64,000 nucleotides of DNA, from positions 1,892,335 through 1,956,334 of the forward strand of contig NZ_LMDH01000001.1 of NCBI RefSeq assembly GCF_001425755.1, given 5' to 3'. Shown here piece after piece: positions 25,170 to 33,255 of this stretch (position 1 is its first letter; each line of letters opens with the position of its first letter). Under the pieces are notes generated by a model, which saw nothing but the letters and a program-made list of their open reading frames with translations, did no database searches and was not told the origin of the DNA. This DNA is from Aeromicrobium sp. Root344. GTDB lineage: Bacteria; Actinomycetota; Actinomycetes; Propionibacteriales; Nocardioidaceae. A program made the translations under genes and the position numbers.

Positions 25170-26050
25170 GTGCTCAGATCCTGGACGGCAAGACGACAGC
25201 GGCCGCGATCAAGCAGGAGATGTCCAGCCGTGTAGCGGCGTTGAGGCGCCGCGGCGTGGTCCCGGGTCTTGGGACTGTCCTGGTTGGTGACGACCCAGGA
25301 AGTCACGCCTACGTGAACGGGAAGCACCGGGACTGCGGCGAGGTGGGCATCGAGTCGATCCGCGTCGACCTGCCTGCCGCGGCTACCGAACGCGATGTCC
25401 TCAGGGCTGTCGACCAGCTGAACTCTGATCCTGCTTGCACCGGCTACATCGTCCAGCTGCCCCTCCCGAGCGGGCTGGACGCTCACGCCGTCTTGGAGCG
25501 GATGGATCCGCGCAAGGACGCCGACGGCCTGCATCCGCTCAATCTCGGCCGTCTCGTCCTCGGAGCGCCCGGTCCATTGCCGTGCACGCCACGAGGGATC
25601 GTCGAGCTGTTGCGCCGACACGAGGTGCCTATCGAGGGTGCCCAGGTCTGTGTCGTCGGTCGCGGCGTCACGGTGGGCCGGCCATTGGGACTGCTGCTGT
25701 CCAGACGGCAGGAGAACGCAACCGTGGTGCTGACCCACACCGGCACGCGAGACGTGGCGGCGTTGACGAGGTCGTCCGACATCGTGGTGGCGGCAGCGGG
25801 TGTGCCGGGAATGCTCACGGCGGACATGGTCCGGCCGGGAGCGACCGTCGTCGATGTCGCGATCACGCGGACGGACGCGGGATTGGTAGGGGATGTGCAT
25901 CACTCCGTCCGTGACGTCGCCGCGTGGATCGCACCGATGCCCGGCGGCGTCGGTCCGATGACCCGCGCGATGTTGCTTCTGAACGTTGTGGAGCAGGCCG
26001 AGCGCGAGGCCGCTGAGAAATCCATTGACACAACTATCCAATTGGATTAA
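25166..26050 (+). CDS. folD: Methylenetetrahydrofolate dehydrogenase/cyclohydrolase
   Basis: Bifunctional enzyme (294 aa) turning 5,10-methylene-tetrahydrofolate into 10-formyl-tetrahydrofolate. Lys53 in [14 protein letters not shown] corresponds to the cyclohydrolase lysine; [20 protein letters not shown], the dinucleotide loop [13 protein letters not shown] and [12 protein letters not shown] are all family hallmarks. It is coupled to purU by ATGA. Probably a second copy dedicated to catabolism, since a housekeeping folD is expected elsewhere (inference). The promoter of the downstream permease overlaps its final codons (26025-26053). Confidence 0.94.
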   Translation: MSAQILDGKTTAAAIKQEMSSRVAALRRRGVVPGLGTVLVGDDPGSHAYVNGKHRDCGEVGIESIRVDLPAAATERDVLRAVDQLNSDPACTGYIVQLPLPSGLDAHAVLERMDPRKDADGLHPLNLGRLVLGAPGPLPCTPRGIVELLRRHEVPIEGAQVCVVGRGVTVGRPLGLLLSRRQENATVVLTHTGTRDVAALTRSSDIVVAAAGVPGMLTADMVRPGATVVDVAITRTDAGLVGDVHHSVRDVAAWIAPMPGGVGPMTRAMLLLNVVEQAEREAAEKSIDTTIQLD

Positions 26051-26053
26051 TCT
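26025..26053 (+). promoter_or_regulatory. Permease promoter with internal operator, overlapping folD 3' end
   Basis: TTGACA (26025-26030), exactly 17 bp, TAATCT (26048-26053). The spacer begins with AACTATCCAATTGGAT (26032-26047), containing the perfect 12 bp palindrome ATCCAATTGGAT. Placement relative to the -35 is identical to the promoter at 20912. A GGAGA ribosome binding site at 26110-26114 precedes ATG 26119. Confidence 0.7.
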
Positions 26054-26118
26054 CCTTCCATTCGGCACCGAATGAATTGCGTCACACTCTGTTGCTCACC
26101 GCCATCATTGGAGATCGC

Positions 26119-27600
26119 ATGACCGCCTCGACCCAGCCATCCAGCTCCGCCTCACCTGGGGGCGCCAAGAAATCACACCGCCTTCGGCCAGAGGCACTGG
26201 GAGTGATGGGCATCTTGTTCTTCGTGCTGTCCGCGCAGGCGCCGCTGACCGGCATCGCCGGCGCCTCGCCACTCACCGTGGCACTTGGCAACGGGGCAGG
26301 TGCGCCGGGCGCCTACCTTCTCGTGGGAATCATGATCACCATCTTCGCGGTCGGATTCATCGCCATGAGTCGCCACGTGAAGGATGCCGGCGCCTTCTAC
26401 GCCTACATCGGCGAGGGACTTGGTCGCCCGATGGGGACCGGCGCGGCAGTCCTGGCCCTGTGGTCGTACAGCACAGTCCAGGCGGCGATGTACGGGCTCT
26501 ATGGGGTCACCGTGAGCTTGCTCTTCGATGAGTACACCAGCATTTCGGTGGACTGGTGGGTTGCCGCAGTCGTCACCATGGTGGCCGTGATGGCGCTCGG
26601 TGCCCTCCACATCGAGATCGGCGCGAAATTCCTCGCCGTTCTCGTGGCCGCCGAAATGGCGATCCTCCTGGCGTTCGCCCTGTCAGTGTTCTTCAGCGGC
26701 GGCGGTCCTGAGGGCATGGGCCTGACCGACAGCTTCTCGCCGTCCGCGGTTCTTTATGGCGCGCCGGGCGTGGCCATCATGTTCGCCGTCGCGTCGATGT
26801 TCGGCTTCGAGTCGACAGCCATCTACGCCGAGGAGGCCAAGGACCCCGAGCGCACGGTGGCACGGGCGACGTACGTGTCCGTGGCCGTGATCGCGATCTT
26901 CTTCGCGTTCGTGACGTGGATGCTCGTGTCCTACTACGGCGCCTCGGGTGTGCAAGGTGCTGCCGGCAAGGCGCTCGAGTCCGGAGACGCGACGACGTTC
27001 CTGTTCGCGCCCGTGGGTGACAAGTTGGGCGCGTGGACGAGTGATGTCCTTGGCTTCCTCCTGGCCAGCTCCTTGCTTGCTGGCATCCTCGCGTTCCACA
27101 ACGCTCTGAACCGCTATCTGTACTCGTTGGCTCACCACGGGTCAGTGCCCTTGGGACTGAGCACGGTCAACCGTCACGGGGCTCCTCACGTCGCCGGCCG
27201 TGTCCAGACCGCAGTCGCCGCGGCCCTCGTCCTTCCCTTTGCGATCTTGTCCAAGGATCCTGTCCTGACGCTCTTCTCCTGGTTCAGCGGCGTGGCGGTT
27301 CTGGCGCTGCTCGGGCTGTACGTTCTGACCTCGATCTCGGTGATCGTCTACTTCAGGCGTACCGGAGTCGATCGCCGCGCTTGGCCGACGCTGGTCGCGC
27401 CGGCAGTCACGGTCGTCCTGGTGACCGGAGCGCTGATCCTTGTGCTGCTCAACTTCAAGACCCTCATCGGTGGCTCCGGCACGACGGCAGCGTGGTTGAT
27501 CGCGACCGCGCCGGCGGCGTTCATCATCGGGGTCGCGATGAGTCGGGGCGGTCGTCGCCCGGTCGGCGAGCCGGCCCTCGAGTCCGACCTGCCCGATTGA
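26119..27600 (+). CDS. APC-superfamily amino acid/amine permease
   Basis: A 493 aa integral membrane transporter with about 12 hydrophobic segments, beginning near residue 30 with a glycine-rich first helix (GIAGASPLTVALGNGAGAPG). The FGFESTAIYAEEAKDPERTVARATY segment is the conserved APC region after helix 6. ATG 26119 has GGAGA upstream. It follows the one-carbon cassette and carries the same operator-like element in its promoter, so it probably imports the compound that is demethylated, or a related amine. A second, less similar APC permease is at 61612. Confidence 0.9.
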   Translation: MTASTQPSSSASPGGAKKSHRLRPEALGVMGILFFVLSAQAPLTGIAGASPLTVALGNGAGAPGAYLLVGIMITIFAVGFIAMSRHVKDAGAFYAYIGEGLGRPMGTGAAVLALWSYSTVQAAMYGLYGVTVSLLFDEYTSISVDWWVAAVVTMVAVMALGALHIEIGAKFLAVLVAAEMAILLAFALSVFFSGGGPEGMGLTDSFSPSAVLYGAPGVAIMFAVASMFGFESTAIYAEEAKDPERTVARATYVSVAVIAIFFAFVTWMLVSYYGASGVQGAAGKALESGDATTFLFAPVGDKLGAWTSDVLGFLLASSLLAGILAFHNALNRYLYSLAHHGSVPLGLSTVNRHGAPHVAGRVQTAVAAALVLPFAILSKDPVLTLFSWFSGVAVLALLGLYVLTSISVIVYFRRTGVDRRAWPTLVAPAVTVVLVTGALILVLLNFKTLIGGSGTTAAWLIATAPAAFIIGVAMSRGGRRPVGEPALESDLPD

Positions 27601-27625
27601 ACTTCCTAGCGCCTGAGGAGATGGC

Positions 27626-28831
27626 ATGACCACCGAACTGACCTGGACCACACGGGACGCTACAACGCTGACGGACCCCTACCCGGCGTACCAGCAGCTC
27701 CGTCACGAAGCGCCGTGGTTCGATCACCCCGACGGGTACACGGTGGTGAGTCGGCACGCCGACGTCATGGCACTGCTCGCGGACAAGGCAATCGGATACG
27801 AGGATGACCCCGTCGCAGGGGTCGAGAGCCGAACAGGCGCTGGAGCGTTCGCGAGCAACATCGGTTCTTGGTTGCTGTCCATGAACGACCCTCGTCATGC
27901 GGCGCTGCGACGCCTGATCGGACCGGCGTTCATGCCGCGAAAGGTCGAGCTTCTCAGGGAACGCACCAAGACGATCGTGTCCGAAGCGTTCGACGCCTTG
28001 GAGAGCGCGGGGAAGGGGGAGGGGCTCCAGGACCTTGCCTTCGAGGTTCCCTCCCGCGTGATCTGTCAGCTGATGGGGATCTCGGCCGAGGAGCGCCCTC
28101 GCTTGGCGGCGTTGACCGCGGACGTGGCGGCCGTCCTGTTCGAGGCCACGCCAACCCCGGAGATGGTGGCTGCCGCCAATGCCGCGGTCGCCGAGATCGA
28201 CACCTTCTTCGAGGCTCAGGTCGAGGCGAGACGGGCCCGACCGGGGGATGATCTCATCAGCACGATGGTGCAGGTCGCGGACGGCTCTGACGACGTCACG
28301 GAGTACGAGTTGCTGGCGAACGTCCATTTCATGTACGGGGCGGGGTATGAGGAGACTCATTGCTTCATCGCCAGTGGGATCTTCCATCTGCTGACCAATC
28401 CCGACCTCGTCACCAGGCTTCGTACGGACGACGATGGTGGGGCAGCGGTCCAGCAGGAGCTGCTCCGCTACGACACCCCGTTGCAGTCGACCCTCCGAAC
28501 AGTCAGGGAGGCGTGCGAAGTCAACGGGCATGCACTTGCAGCGGGCCAGTCCCTGCAGCTGCTGCTGGGCTCTGCCAACCGGGACGAGCTGGCATTCCCC
28601 GACCCCGACCGCCTCATCGTTGATCGTCCGGCCGAGCCCCGCATCGCCAGCTTTGGCGGCGGCAACCACCATTGCGCGGGACACCCGTTGGCCCGCATGG
28701 TCAGCATGGAGGTGTTCCAGGAGCTGGTGCGACGCCCGATTCACCTCGGAGTCCCGGCCGAGGCGATCGCCTGGCGGCCCGGGAATGTCTACCGGTGCCT
28801 GCAGTCGCTTCCGCTTTCGACCACCAGATGA
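27626..28831 (+). CDS. Cytochrome P450 (first)
   Basis: A soluble 401 aa bacterial P450. The I-helix segment GAGYEETH provides the oxygen-activating region in an unusual form (Glu-Thr kept, second Thr replaced by His). ExxR is in QQELLRYDTP, and the heme loop is FGGGNHHCAGHPLAR with the thiolate Cys350. ATG 27626 follows GAGGAGAT. It begins 25 bp after the permease stop and is probably in the same transcript. Likely oxidises (hydroxylates or dealkylates) the imported substrate. Electron donor candidates are the iron-sulphur reductase at 36558 or chromosomal ferredoxins. Confidence 0.92.
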   Translation: MTTELTWTTRDATTLTDPYPAYQQLRHEAPWFDHPDGYTVVSRHADVMALLADKAIGYEDDPVAGVESRTGAGAFASNIGSWLLSMNDPRHAALRRLIGPAFMPRKVELLRERTKTIVSEAFDALESAGKGEGLQDLAFEVPSRVICQLMGISAEERPRLAALTADVAAVLFEATPTPEMVAAANAAVAEIDTFFEAQVEARRARPGDDLISTMVQVADGSDDVTEYELLANVHFMYGAGYEETHCFIASGIFHLLTNPDLVTRLRTDDDGGAAVQQELLRYDTPLQSTLRTVREACEVNGHALAAGQSLQLLLGSANRDELAFPDPDRLIVDRPAEPRIASFGGGNHHCAGHPLARMVSMEVFQELVRRPIHLGVPAEAIAWRPGNVYRCLQSLPLSTTR

Positions 28832-28835
28832 ATGA

Positions 28836-29438
28836 TCATGTTCCTGCGCTGCGCAAACCGGTGAGGATCTCGCGGAGACGCTCGAGCGCCCGCTCCGCGC
28901 GGCCTTCGTCCAGGCCGTGGGTCAGCTGGTCGAACACGAGCCCGTCCAGGGCCGCGAACACCAGGTCGGTCAGGGCGGTGTCGTCGCCGAGGCCAAGTGC
29001 GATGAGCTCACGGCGCGTCGCTTCGCGATAGCTGCTGTAGACCTTTTCCGTCAGGTGAGAGAGGGCCGGCGTCCGGCGCGCTTCAAGCATCAGCTCGTAC
29101 TGGAATGCCTGGGTGTCTGGCTCCTTCGTCACCGCGGCGGCCAGACCGGCCGAGAAGTCAGCCATCTCGCCTGTACCGGGCTCCAAGGCCCCTGATTCCA
29201 TGCTGGTCAGGACCGAGTGCTCGAGCGCGGCCTCGATCAGCGCGTCACGGGTTCCGAAATGGTGCCGCACCAGGCCGTGGGTCATGCCTGCCTCTGCTGC
29301 GACAGCGCGGAACGTGAGGTTGCGCAGGCCACGGTTCGCCACGACGTGGACCGCCGCTCGTAGCAGCGCTTCGCGCCCTTCACCGTAGGCCGGACGTGCC
29401 TTGGGCCTGTCTTCGTTCTCGGTCTTGAGCTCGGGCAC
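28836..29438 (-). CDS. TetR-family transcriptional regulator (third)
   Basis: A 201 aa regulator with a TetR helix-turn-helix: EALLRAAVHVVANRGLRNLTFRAVAAEAGMTHGLVRHHFG. It belongs to a different branch from the two TetR proteins of part A. The start is taken as GTG 29438, because the minus strand has AGGAGT just upstream; two ATGs further out (29456, 29501) lack a binding site. It ends 4 bp from the stop of the convergent P450 gene and is divergent from the MarR gene. It is one of two candidates for the regulator reading the AACTWKCCAATTGG-like elements. Confidence 0.85.
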   Translation of the reverse strand: MPELKTENEDRPKARPAYGEGREALLRAAVHVVANRGLRNLTFRAVAAEAGMTHGLVRHHFGTRDALIEAALEHSVLTSMESGALEPGTGEMADFSAGLAAAVTKEPDTQAFQYELMLEARRTPALSHLTEKVYSSYREATRRELIALGLGDDTALTDLVFAALDGLVFDQLTHGLDEGRAERALERLREILTGLRSAGT

Positions 29439-29537
29439 GGTGACTCCTATCCTCATGGACAGCCTAACGGGGGTGTCATCGGCGTGTACGCCGGTGGTCA
29501 TCCAGATTGTGCGGTAGCGAATGACTATGCTGACGAC

Positions 29538-30122
29538 ATGACACCAACCTCAGCCGAGATGAAGCGTCTTGGAAGTCAGGTCGAGGACCGAACCGGCAGA
29601 ACGATGTCAGAGATGCTCGCCGAGAAACAGGTGGCCGGTCTCGGCGTCGACATCCAGGCCATGACTCTCGTCTCGAACCTCTATCGCGTCGCGGCCCGCA
29701 TGCGGAACCACTTCGAACAGGGGATCCTGCGCGAGACAGGCCTGACGTGGACGGGCTTCGTCACGCTGTGGGTGCTGTGGATCTGGGGCGAGATGCAAAC
29801 TCGCCACCTCGCTGATGAGGTCAACGTCAACAGGAGCACCCTCAGCGGAGTCCTCAGCACGCTGGAGAACAAGGGACTCCTTGTGCGACGACCGCATGAG
29901 ACTGAGGGCCGTCTTGTGCTTGTCGAGCTCACCGACAGCGGGCGCGACCTGATCTCAACCCTCTACCTCGAGTTCAACGCGGAGGAATCGTTCATTGTCT
30001 CCCGCCTGTCCAGTCGCCAACAGCAGCAGCTGACCGACGCGCTTCGCGTCATTCATGGACTCCTCGAGGACGAAGGTGAAGAGCGACGCGCGGGCAAGCA
30101 GCTCAAACCCGAGACATCCTGA
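29538..30122 (+). CDS. MarR-family transcriptional regulator
   Basis: A 194 aa winged-helix regulator. The centre LTWTGFVTLWVLWIWGEMQTRHLADEVNVNRSTLSGVLSTLENKGLLVRR contains the MarR recognition helix and wing, followed by the DNA-contact segment ETEGRLVLVELTDSG. MarR proteins often sense phenolic or aromatic compounds and bind palindromes overlapping promoters, so this is a good candidate for the 20 bp element at the four part B promoters. ATG 29538 is preferred over an in-frame start 54 bp upstream. It overlaps the end of the convergent amidotransferase gene by 20 bp. Confidence 0.87.
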   Translation: MTPTSAEMKRLGSQVEDRTGRTMSEMLAEKQVAGLGVDIQAMTLVSNLYRVAARMRNHFEQGILRETGLTWTGFVTLWVLWIWGEMQTRHLADEVNVNRSTLSGVLSTLENKGLLVRRPHETEGRLVLVELTDSGRDLISTLYLEFNAEESFIVSRLSSRQQQQLTDALRVIHGLLEDEGEERRAGKQLKPETS

Positions 30123-30822
30123 ACTCGGCGGCCGCCGCGACCAGCGCTGCGAACAGGTTCGCCTGCGGAACATCCGCTGCGGCCGTGTCCTCCGGGTGCC
30201 ACTGGACGCCGAGGAACCATCCACCTGAGTCGACGGACTCGACCGCCTCGATGACGCCTCCGCTGGTTCGGGCCGAGACGACCAAGCCCTCGCCGAGCTG
30301 CGCGATCGATTGGTGGTGATAGCAGCTGATCGTCACGATGCTGTTCCCGGTCACACTGCGAAGGCGGGTGTTCGTGCTCAACGAGAGCTCTGACACGACG
30401 TGTCGGTGATGATCCTTCATGTCCTGCTCCAAGGTGCCGCCGAGCGACACGTTCACGACCTGGAGCCCCCGACAGATCGCTAGCAGCGGCACGTGGTCGG
30501 CCCATGCCCAGCGAGCGATGGCGAAGTCGAAGGCATCCTGCACCTCGTCGACGTCATACAGCGCCTCATGGTGCTCGGCGCCGTAGTGGCTGGCCGCGAC
30601 ATCCCCTCCACCGGGCAGGAGCACTCCGTCGGCGAAGCGCATCCGGTGGGCGATTTCCGACCCGTCGTCAGACGGTCGCGCTGGATGGACGAGCAAGGGC
30701 TCGCCGCCCGCCTCATACACCGCTTCGAGCAGGGCGGCGGCACCAACCTCGGCGGCATAGCGCAGAGCTGATGCGGAGCTCGAGAACCGGCTCGGGATCG
30801 CGATCAGCGGCCGGGTGGTCAC
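30103..30822 (-). CDS. Class I glutamine amidotransferase-like hydrolase, PuuD type
   Basis: A 239 aa C26-type hydrolase resembling gamma-glutamyl-gamma-aminobutyrate hydrolase. The nucleophile is Cys117 in AICRGLQVVN, and the His-Glu pair is in QWHPED. GTG 30822 is chosen because it overlaps the aldehyde dehydrogenase stop (GTGA); the alternative TTG 30834 lies inside that gene. With the glutamine-synthetase-like ligase at 38734 it could form a gamma-glutamylation cycle: the ligase attaches glutamate to an amine and the hydrolase removes it later, as in putrescine or aniline catabolism. The specific gamma-glutamyl compound is unknown. Confidence 0.85.
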   Translation of the reverse strand: MTTRPLIAIPSRFSSSASALRYAAEVGAAALLEAVYEAGGEPLLVHPARPSDDGSEIAHRMRFADGVLLPGGGDVAASHYGAEHHEALYDVDEVQDAFDFAIARWAWADHVPLLAICRGLQVVNVSLGGTLEQDMKDHHRHVVSELSLSTNTRLRSVTGNSIVTISCYHHQSIAQLGEGLVVSARTSGGVIEAVESVDSGGWFLGVQWHPEDTAAADVPQANLFAALVAAAAEFRMSRV

Positions 30823-32315
30823 AACGCTATCCAAGTGGTCTTCAGCTCGGTGTACTTGTCGAGGGCATGCGCTGACTTGTCCCGGCCGTTTCCGCTCTGC
30901 TTGTATCCGCCGAACGGGACGGTCATGTCGCCTTCCTCGTAGCAGTTGACCCAGACTGTCCCAGCCCGGAGGCGTCGGGCGACTCGGTGGGCAGTGCTGA
31001 CATTCCTGGTCCAGATCGACGCGCCCAGCCCGTAGTCGGAGTCGTTTGCGAGTCGGACCGCCTGCTCGACGTCGGACGCGACCAGGACGGACAGCACCGG
31101 ACCGAAGATCTCCTCGCGTGCCACAGCGGACTGTGGGTCGACATTGGTGAGCACAGTCGGTGCATAGTAGGCGCCTGCGCCGGTGGGCGTGACACGACAG
31201 CCGCCGGTGGCTATCGCGACGCCTTCGACAGCTGCCTGCTCGACGTAGCGCTCGACCGATCTGAGGCGTTGCTCGTTGACGAGCGGACCCATCGTGGTGC
31301 CCGGCACCAGTGGATCTCCGACCACGTTCTTGGCGGCACGGTCGACGATTGCCGCCGTGAGATCAGCCGCGACGGCGGCGTGGACGATCAGTCGCGACGG
31401 CGCAGTGCACATCTGACCGCTGTTGAAGAAGATGTTCCCCGCGATCACGTCGGCAGCCGCTTCGAGGTCAGCATCGGGCAGCACGACGCTCGGGGACTTG
31501 CCGCCCAGCTCCAGCCACACGTTCTTGAGGTTGGAGTCGGCTGAGTACCGCAAGAATTCCCGACCCACGTTGGTCGATCCAGTGAAGGCGAGCACGTCGA
31601 CATCAGGATGGGAGCCAAGTGCCCGACCGGCGGTTGGACCGTTGCCGGTGACGACGTTGAGGACGCCGTCCGGTAGTCCCGCTTGCCGAGCCAGCTCAGC
31701 GATGCGCAACATCGACAGCGGCGACAGCTCGGACGGCTTGACGACGACCGAATTTCCTGCGGCGAGTGCTGGGGCGATCTTCCACGCGGCAAGAGTCATG
31801 GGGAAGTTCCACGGAGTGACGACGCCGACAACGCCCACCGGCTCCCGTGTGATGAGTGCCAACGCACCCTCACCCGTGTCGGGTGTCTCGCCGTTCATCT
31901 TGTCGGCGAACTCCGCGTACCAGCGATAGCACGCCACGGTGGTCTTCATCTCGATGTCGCGGGCGATCTCCACCGGCTTGCCCATCTCGAGGGCGATGAG
32001 AAGCGCCAGCTCATCGCGATGCGCCTCGACCAGGTCGGAGAACGTTTGCAGGACGCGCTTGCGTTGCTGTGGGGGCATTCGCGACCAGGTGCCCGCGTCG
32101 AACGCCGTCCGGGCTGCTTCGACGGCGTGGTCGACGTCCGCCGTGCCGGCGTCCGGCACCGTCGCCACGATGTGCCGGTCGCGTGGGGAGAAGACCGCCG
32201 TCGCCGTGCCACTGGCTGCGTCGACGTCTTGCCCGTTGATGATCATGCGCTCCGGGACGCGGATCGTGGCGGCGCGCCCGATCCAGTCAACTGCGGACTC
32301 GGTGGTGGTCGTCAT
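30819..32315 (-). CDS. NAD(P)-dependent aldehyde dehydrogenase
   Basis: A 498 aa aldehyde dehydrogenase. The coenzyme region TPWNFP, the catalytic glutamate in LELGGKSP and the nucleophile in NSGQMCTAPSR are visible. By overall look it resembles the betaine-aldehyde/gamma-glutamyl-aminobutyraldehyde (PuuC) group. It is translationally coupled to the PuuD-type hydrolase. The promoter faces that of the decarboxylase-family/meta-cleavage operon, so the element at 32368 might control both. Probable role: oxidising an aldehyde made by amine oxidation to the acid. Confidence 0.9.
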   Translation of the reverse strand: MTTTTESAVDWIGRAATIRVPERMIINGQDVDAASGTATAVFSPRDRHIVATVPDAGTADVDHAVEAARTAFDAGTWSRMPPQQRKRVLQTFSDLVEAHRDELALLIALEMGKPVEIARDIEMKTTVACYRWYAEFADKMNGETPDTGEGALALITREPVGVVGVVTPWNFPMTLAAWKIAPALAAGNSVVVKPSELSPLSMLRIAELARQAGLPDGVLNVVTGNGPTAGRALGSHPDVDVLAFTGSTNVGREFLRYSADSNLKNVWLELGGKSPSVVLPDADLEAAADVIAGNIFFNSGQMCTAPSRLIVHAAVAADLTAAIVDRAAKNVVGDPLVPGTTMGPLVNEQRLRSVERYVEQAAVEGVAIATGGCRVTPTGAGAYYAPTVLTNVDPQSAVAREEIFGPVLSVLVASDVEQAVRLANDSDYGLGASIWTRNVSTAHRVARRLRAGTVWVNCYEEGDMTVPFGGYKQSGNGRDKSAHALDKYTELKTTWIAL

Positions 32316-32359
32316 GGCGGCTCCCTGACTCGTGGGGTCGGACTGGGGCGGAAGGGGGG

Positions 32360-32388
32360 TTGACGAGAACTATCCATCCGCATAGGTT
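32360..32388 (+). promoter_or_regulatory. Promoter with internal operator-like element, meta-cleavage operon
   Basis: TTGACG (32360-32365), 17 bp, TAGGTT (32383-32388), ending 51 bp before the GTG of the first gene. The spacer begins AACTATCCA (32368-32376), identical in its first nine bases to the permease promoter element, but the right half (TCCGCATAGGT) is diverged. It also lies in the 124 bp gap facing the divergent aldehyde dehydrogenase. Confidence 0.55.
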
Positions 32389-32439
32389 GCTCGATATGGA
32401 CAATACCGTTCGGAACCGAACGAGGGAAGAGGTCTCGTC

Positions 32440-33255
32440 GTGAGTCGTTTGCACGGTTTCTACGGTCCGCGTACTGCGACCGGCAAGGCGTCACTTCTCC
32501 CGGCCCCGCCATGGCACTACTCGGGCGACCTGTTGACGATCGAGTTCCGGGTCGATCCGGATCGCGTGGCCGAGCTGCTGCCCGAGCCGCTGGCCCTCGC
32601 AGACGAGGACCCGGGCGCCGTGGCGTTCATCTGGGCTGACTGGCAGTCCTGCGCGACCGATCGCGCTGAGCTGGCCGACCCGGTCCGCGGGCAGTACAAG
32701 GAAGCGTTCGTCGTCGTGAGATGCCAGTTCGAGGGGCGCACGTACAGCCGTTGCGTCTACATCTGGGTCGACACCGATTTCGCGATCGCTCGCGGCGCCT
32801 ATCAGGGCTACCCGAAGAAGCTGGGCTCGATCCATCAGACGCGTCCACATCCGTTCGGTCCGGCGCCGCGCATCGCTGCGGGAGGCGCCTTCGGCGCGTC
32901 GCTTGCCGCGTCAGACCGCCGACTCGCGGAGGCCAGGATCACGTTGACGCGCGAGACCGAGACGAACGGCTTCGTGAACGGGCACAAGATGGCGCACGAT
33001 CGCTGGGTCACGGACATCGCCGACCCGACCGCGTTCTCCTTGGACGAGATCATCAGCACCGGCGCCAAGGAATTCGAAGCGGGACCAGCATGGGCGGCAG
33101 ACGTCGACCATTTCGAGCTCTTCGCGTCCCCCACGGAGGAGCTCGATCGGCTCGCGCCGCGAGAGATCATCGGCGGGTACTACCGTCAGGTCGGCGTCGT
33201 CTGGGACGGTGGCGAGCTGATCCACACCCGTTCCACGAACGGGGCGCCCGCATGA
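32440..33255 (+). CDS. Acetoacetate decarboxylase-family protein
   Basis: A 271 aa protein of the ADC fold. The segment AYQGYPKKLGSI contains the lysine pair that in acetoacetate decarboxylase includes the Schiff-base lysine, so imine chemistry is possible. The distant relatives of this family include decarboxylases and aldolase-dehydratases. GTG 32440 is used. The stop overlaps the next start (ATGA), making it the first gene of the meta-cleavage operon. It is not part of the textbook homoprotocatechuate pathway. It may decarboxylate or hydrate a ring-cleavage product in place of a missing HpaF or HpaH, which is conjecture. Confidence 0.78.
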   Translation: MSRLHGFYGPRTATGKASLLPAPPWHYSGDLLTIEFRVDPDRVAELLPEPLALADEDPGAVAFIWADWQSCATDRAELADPVRGQYKEAFVVVRCQFEGRTYSRCVYIWVDTDFAIARGAYQGYPKKLGSIHQTRPHPFGPAPRIAAGGAFGASLAASDRRLAEARITLTRETETNGFVNGHKMAHDRWVTDIADPTAFSLDEIISTGAKEFEAGPAWAADVDHFELFASPTEELDRLAPREIIGGYYRQVGVVWDGGELIHTRSTNGAPA

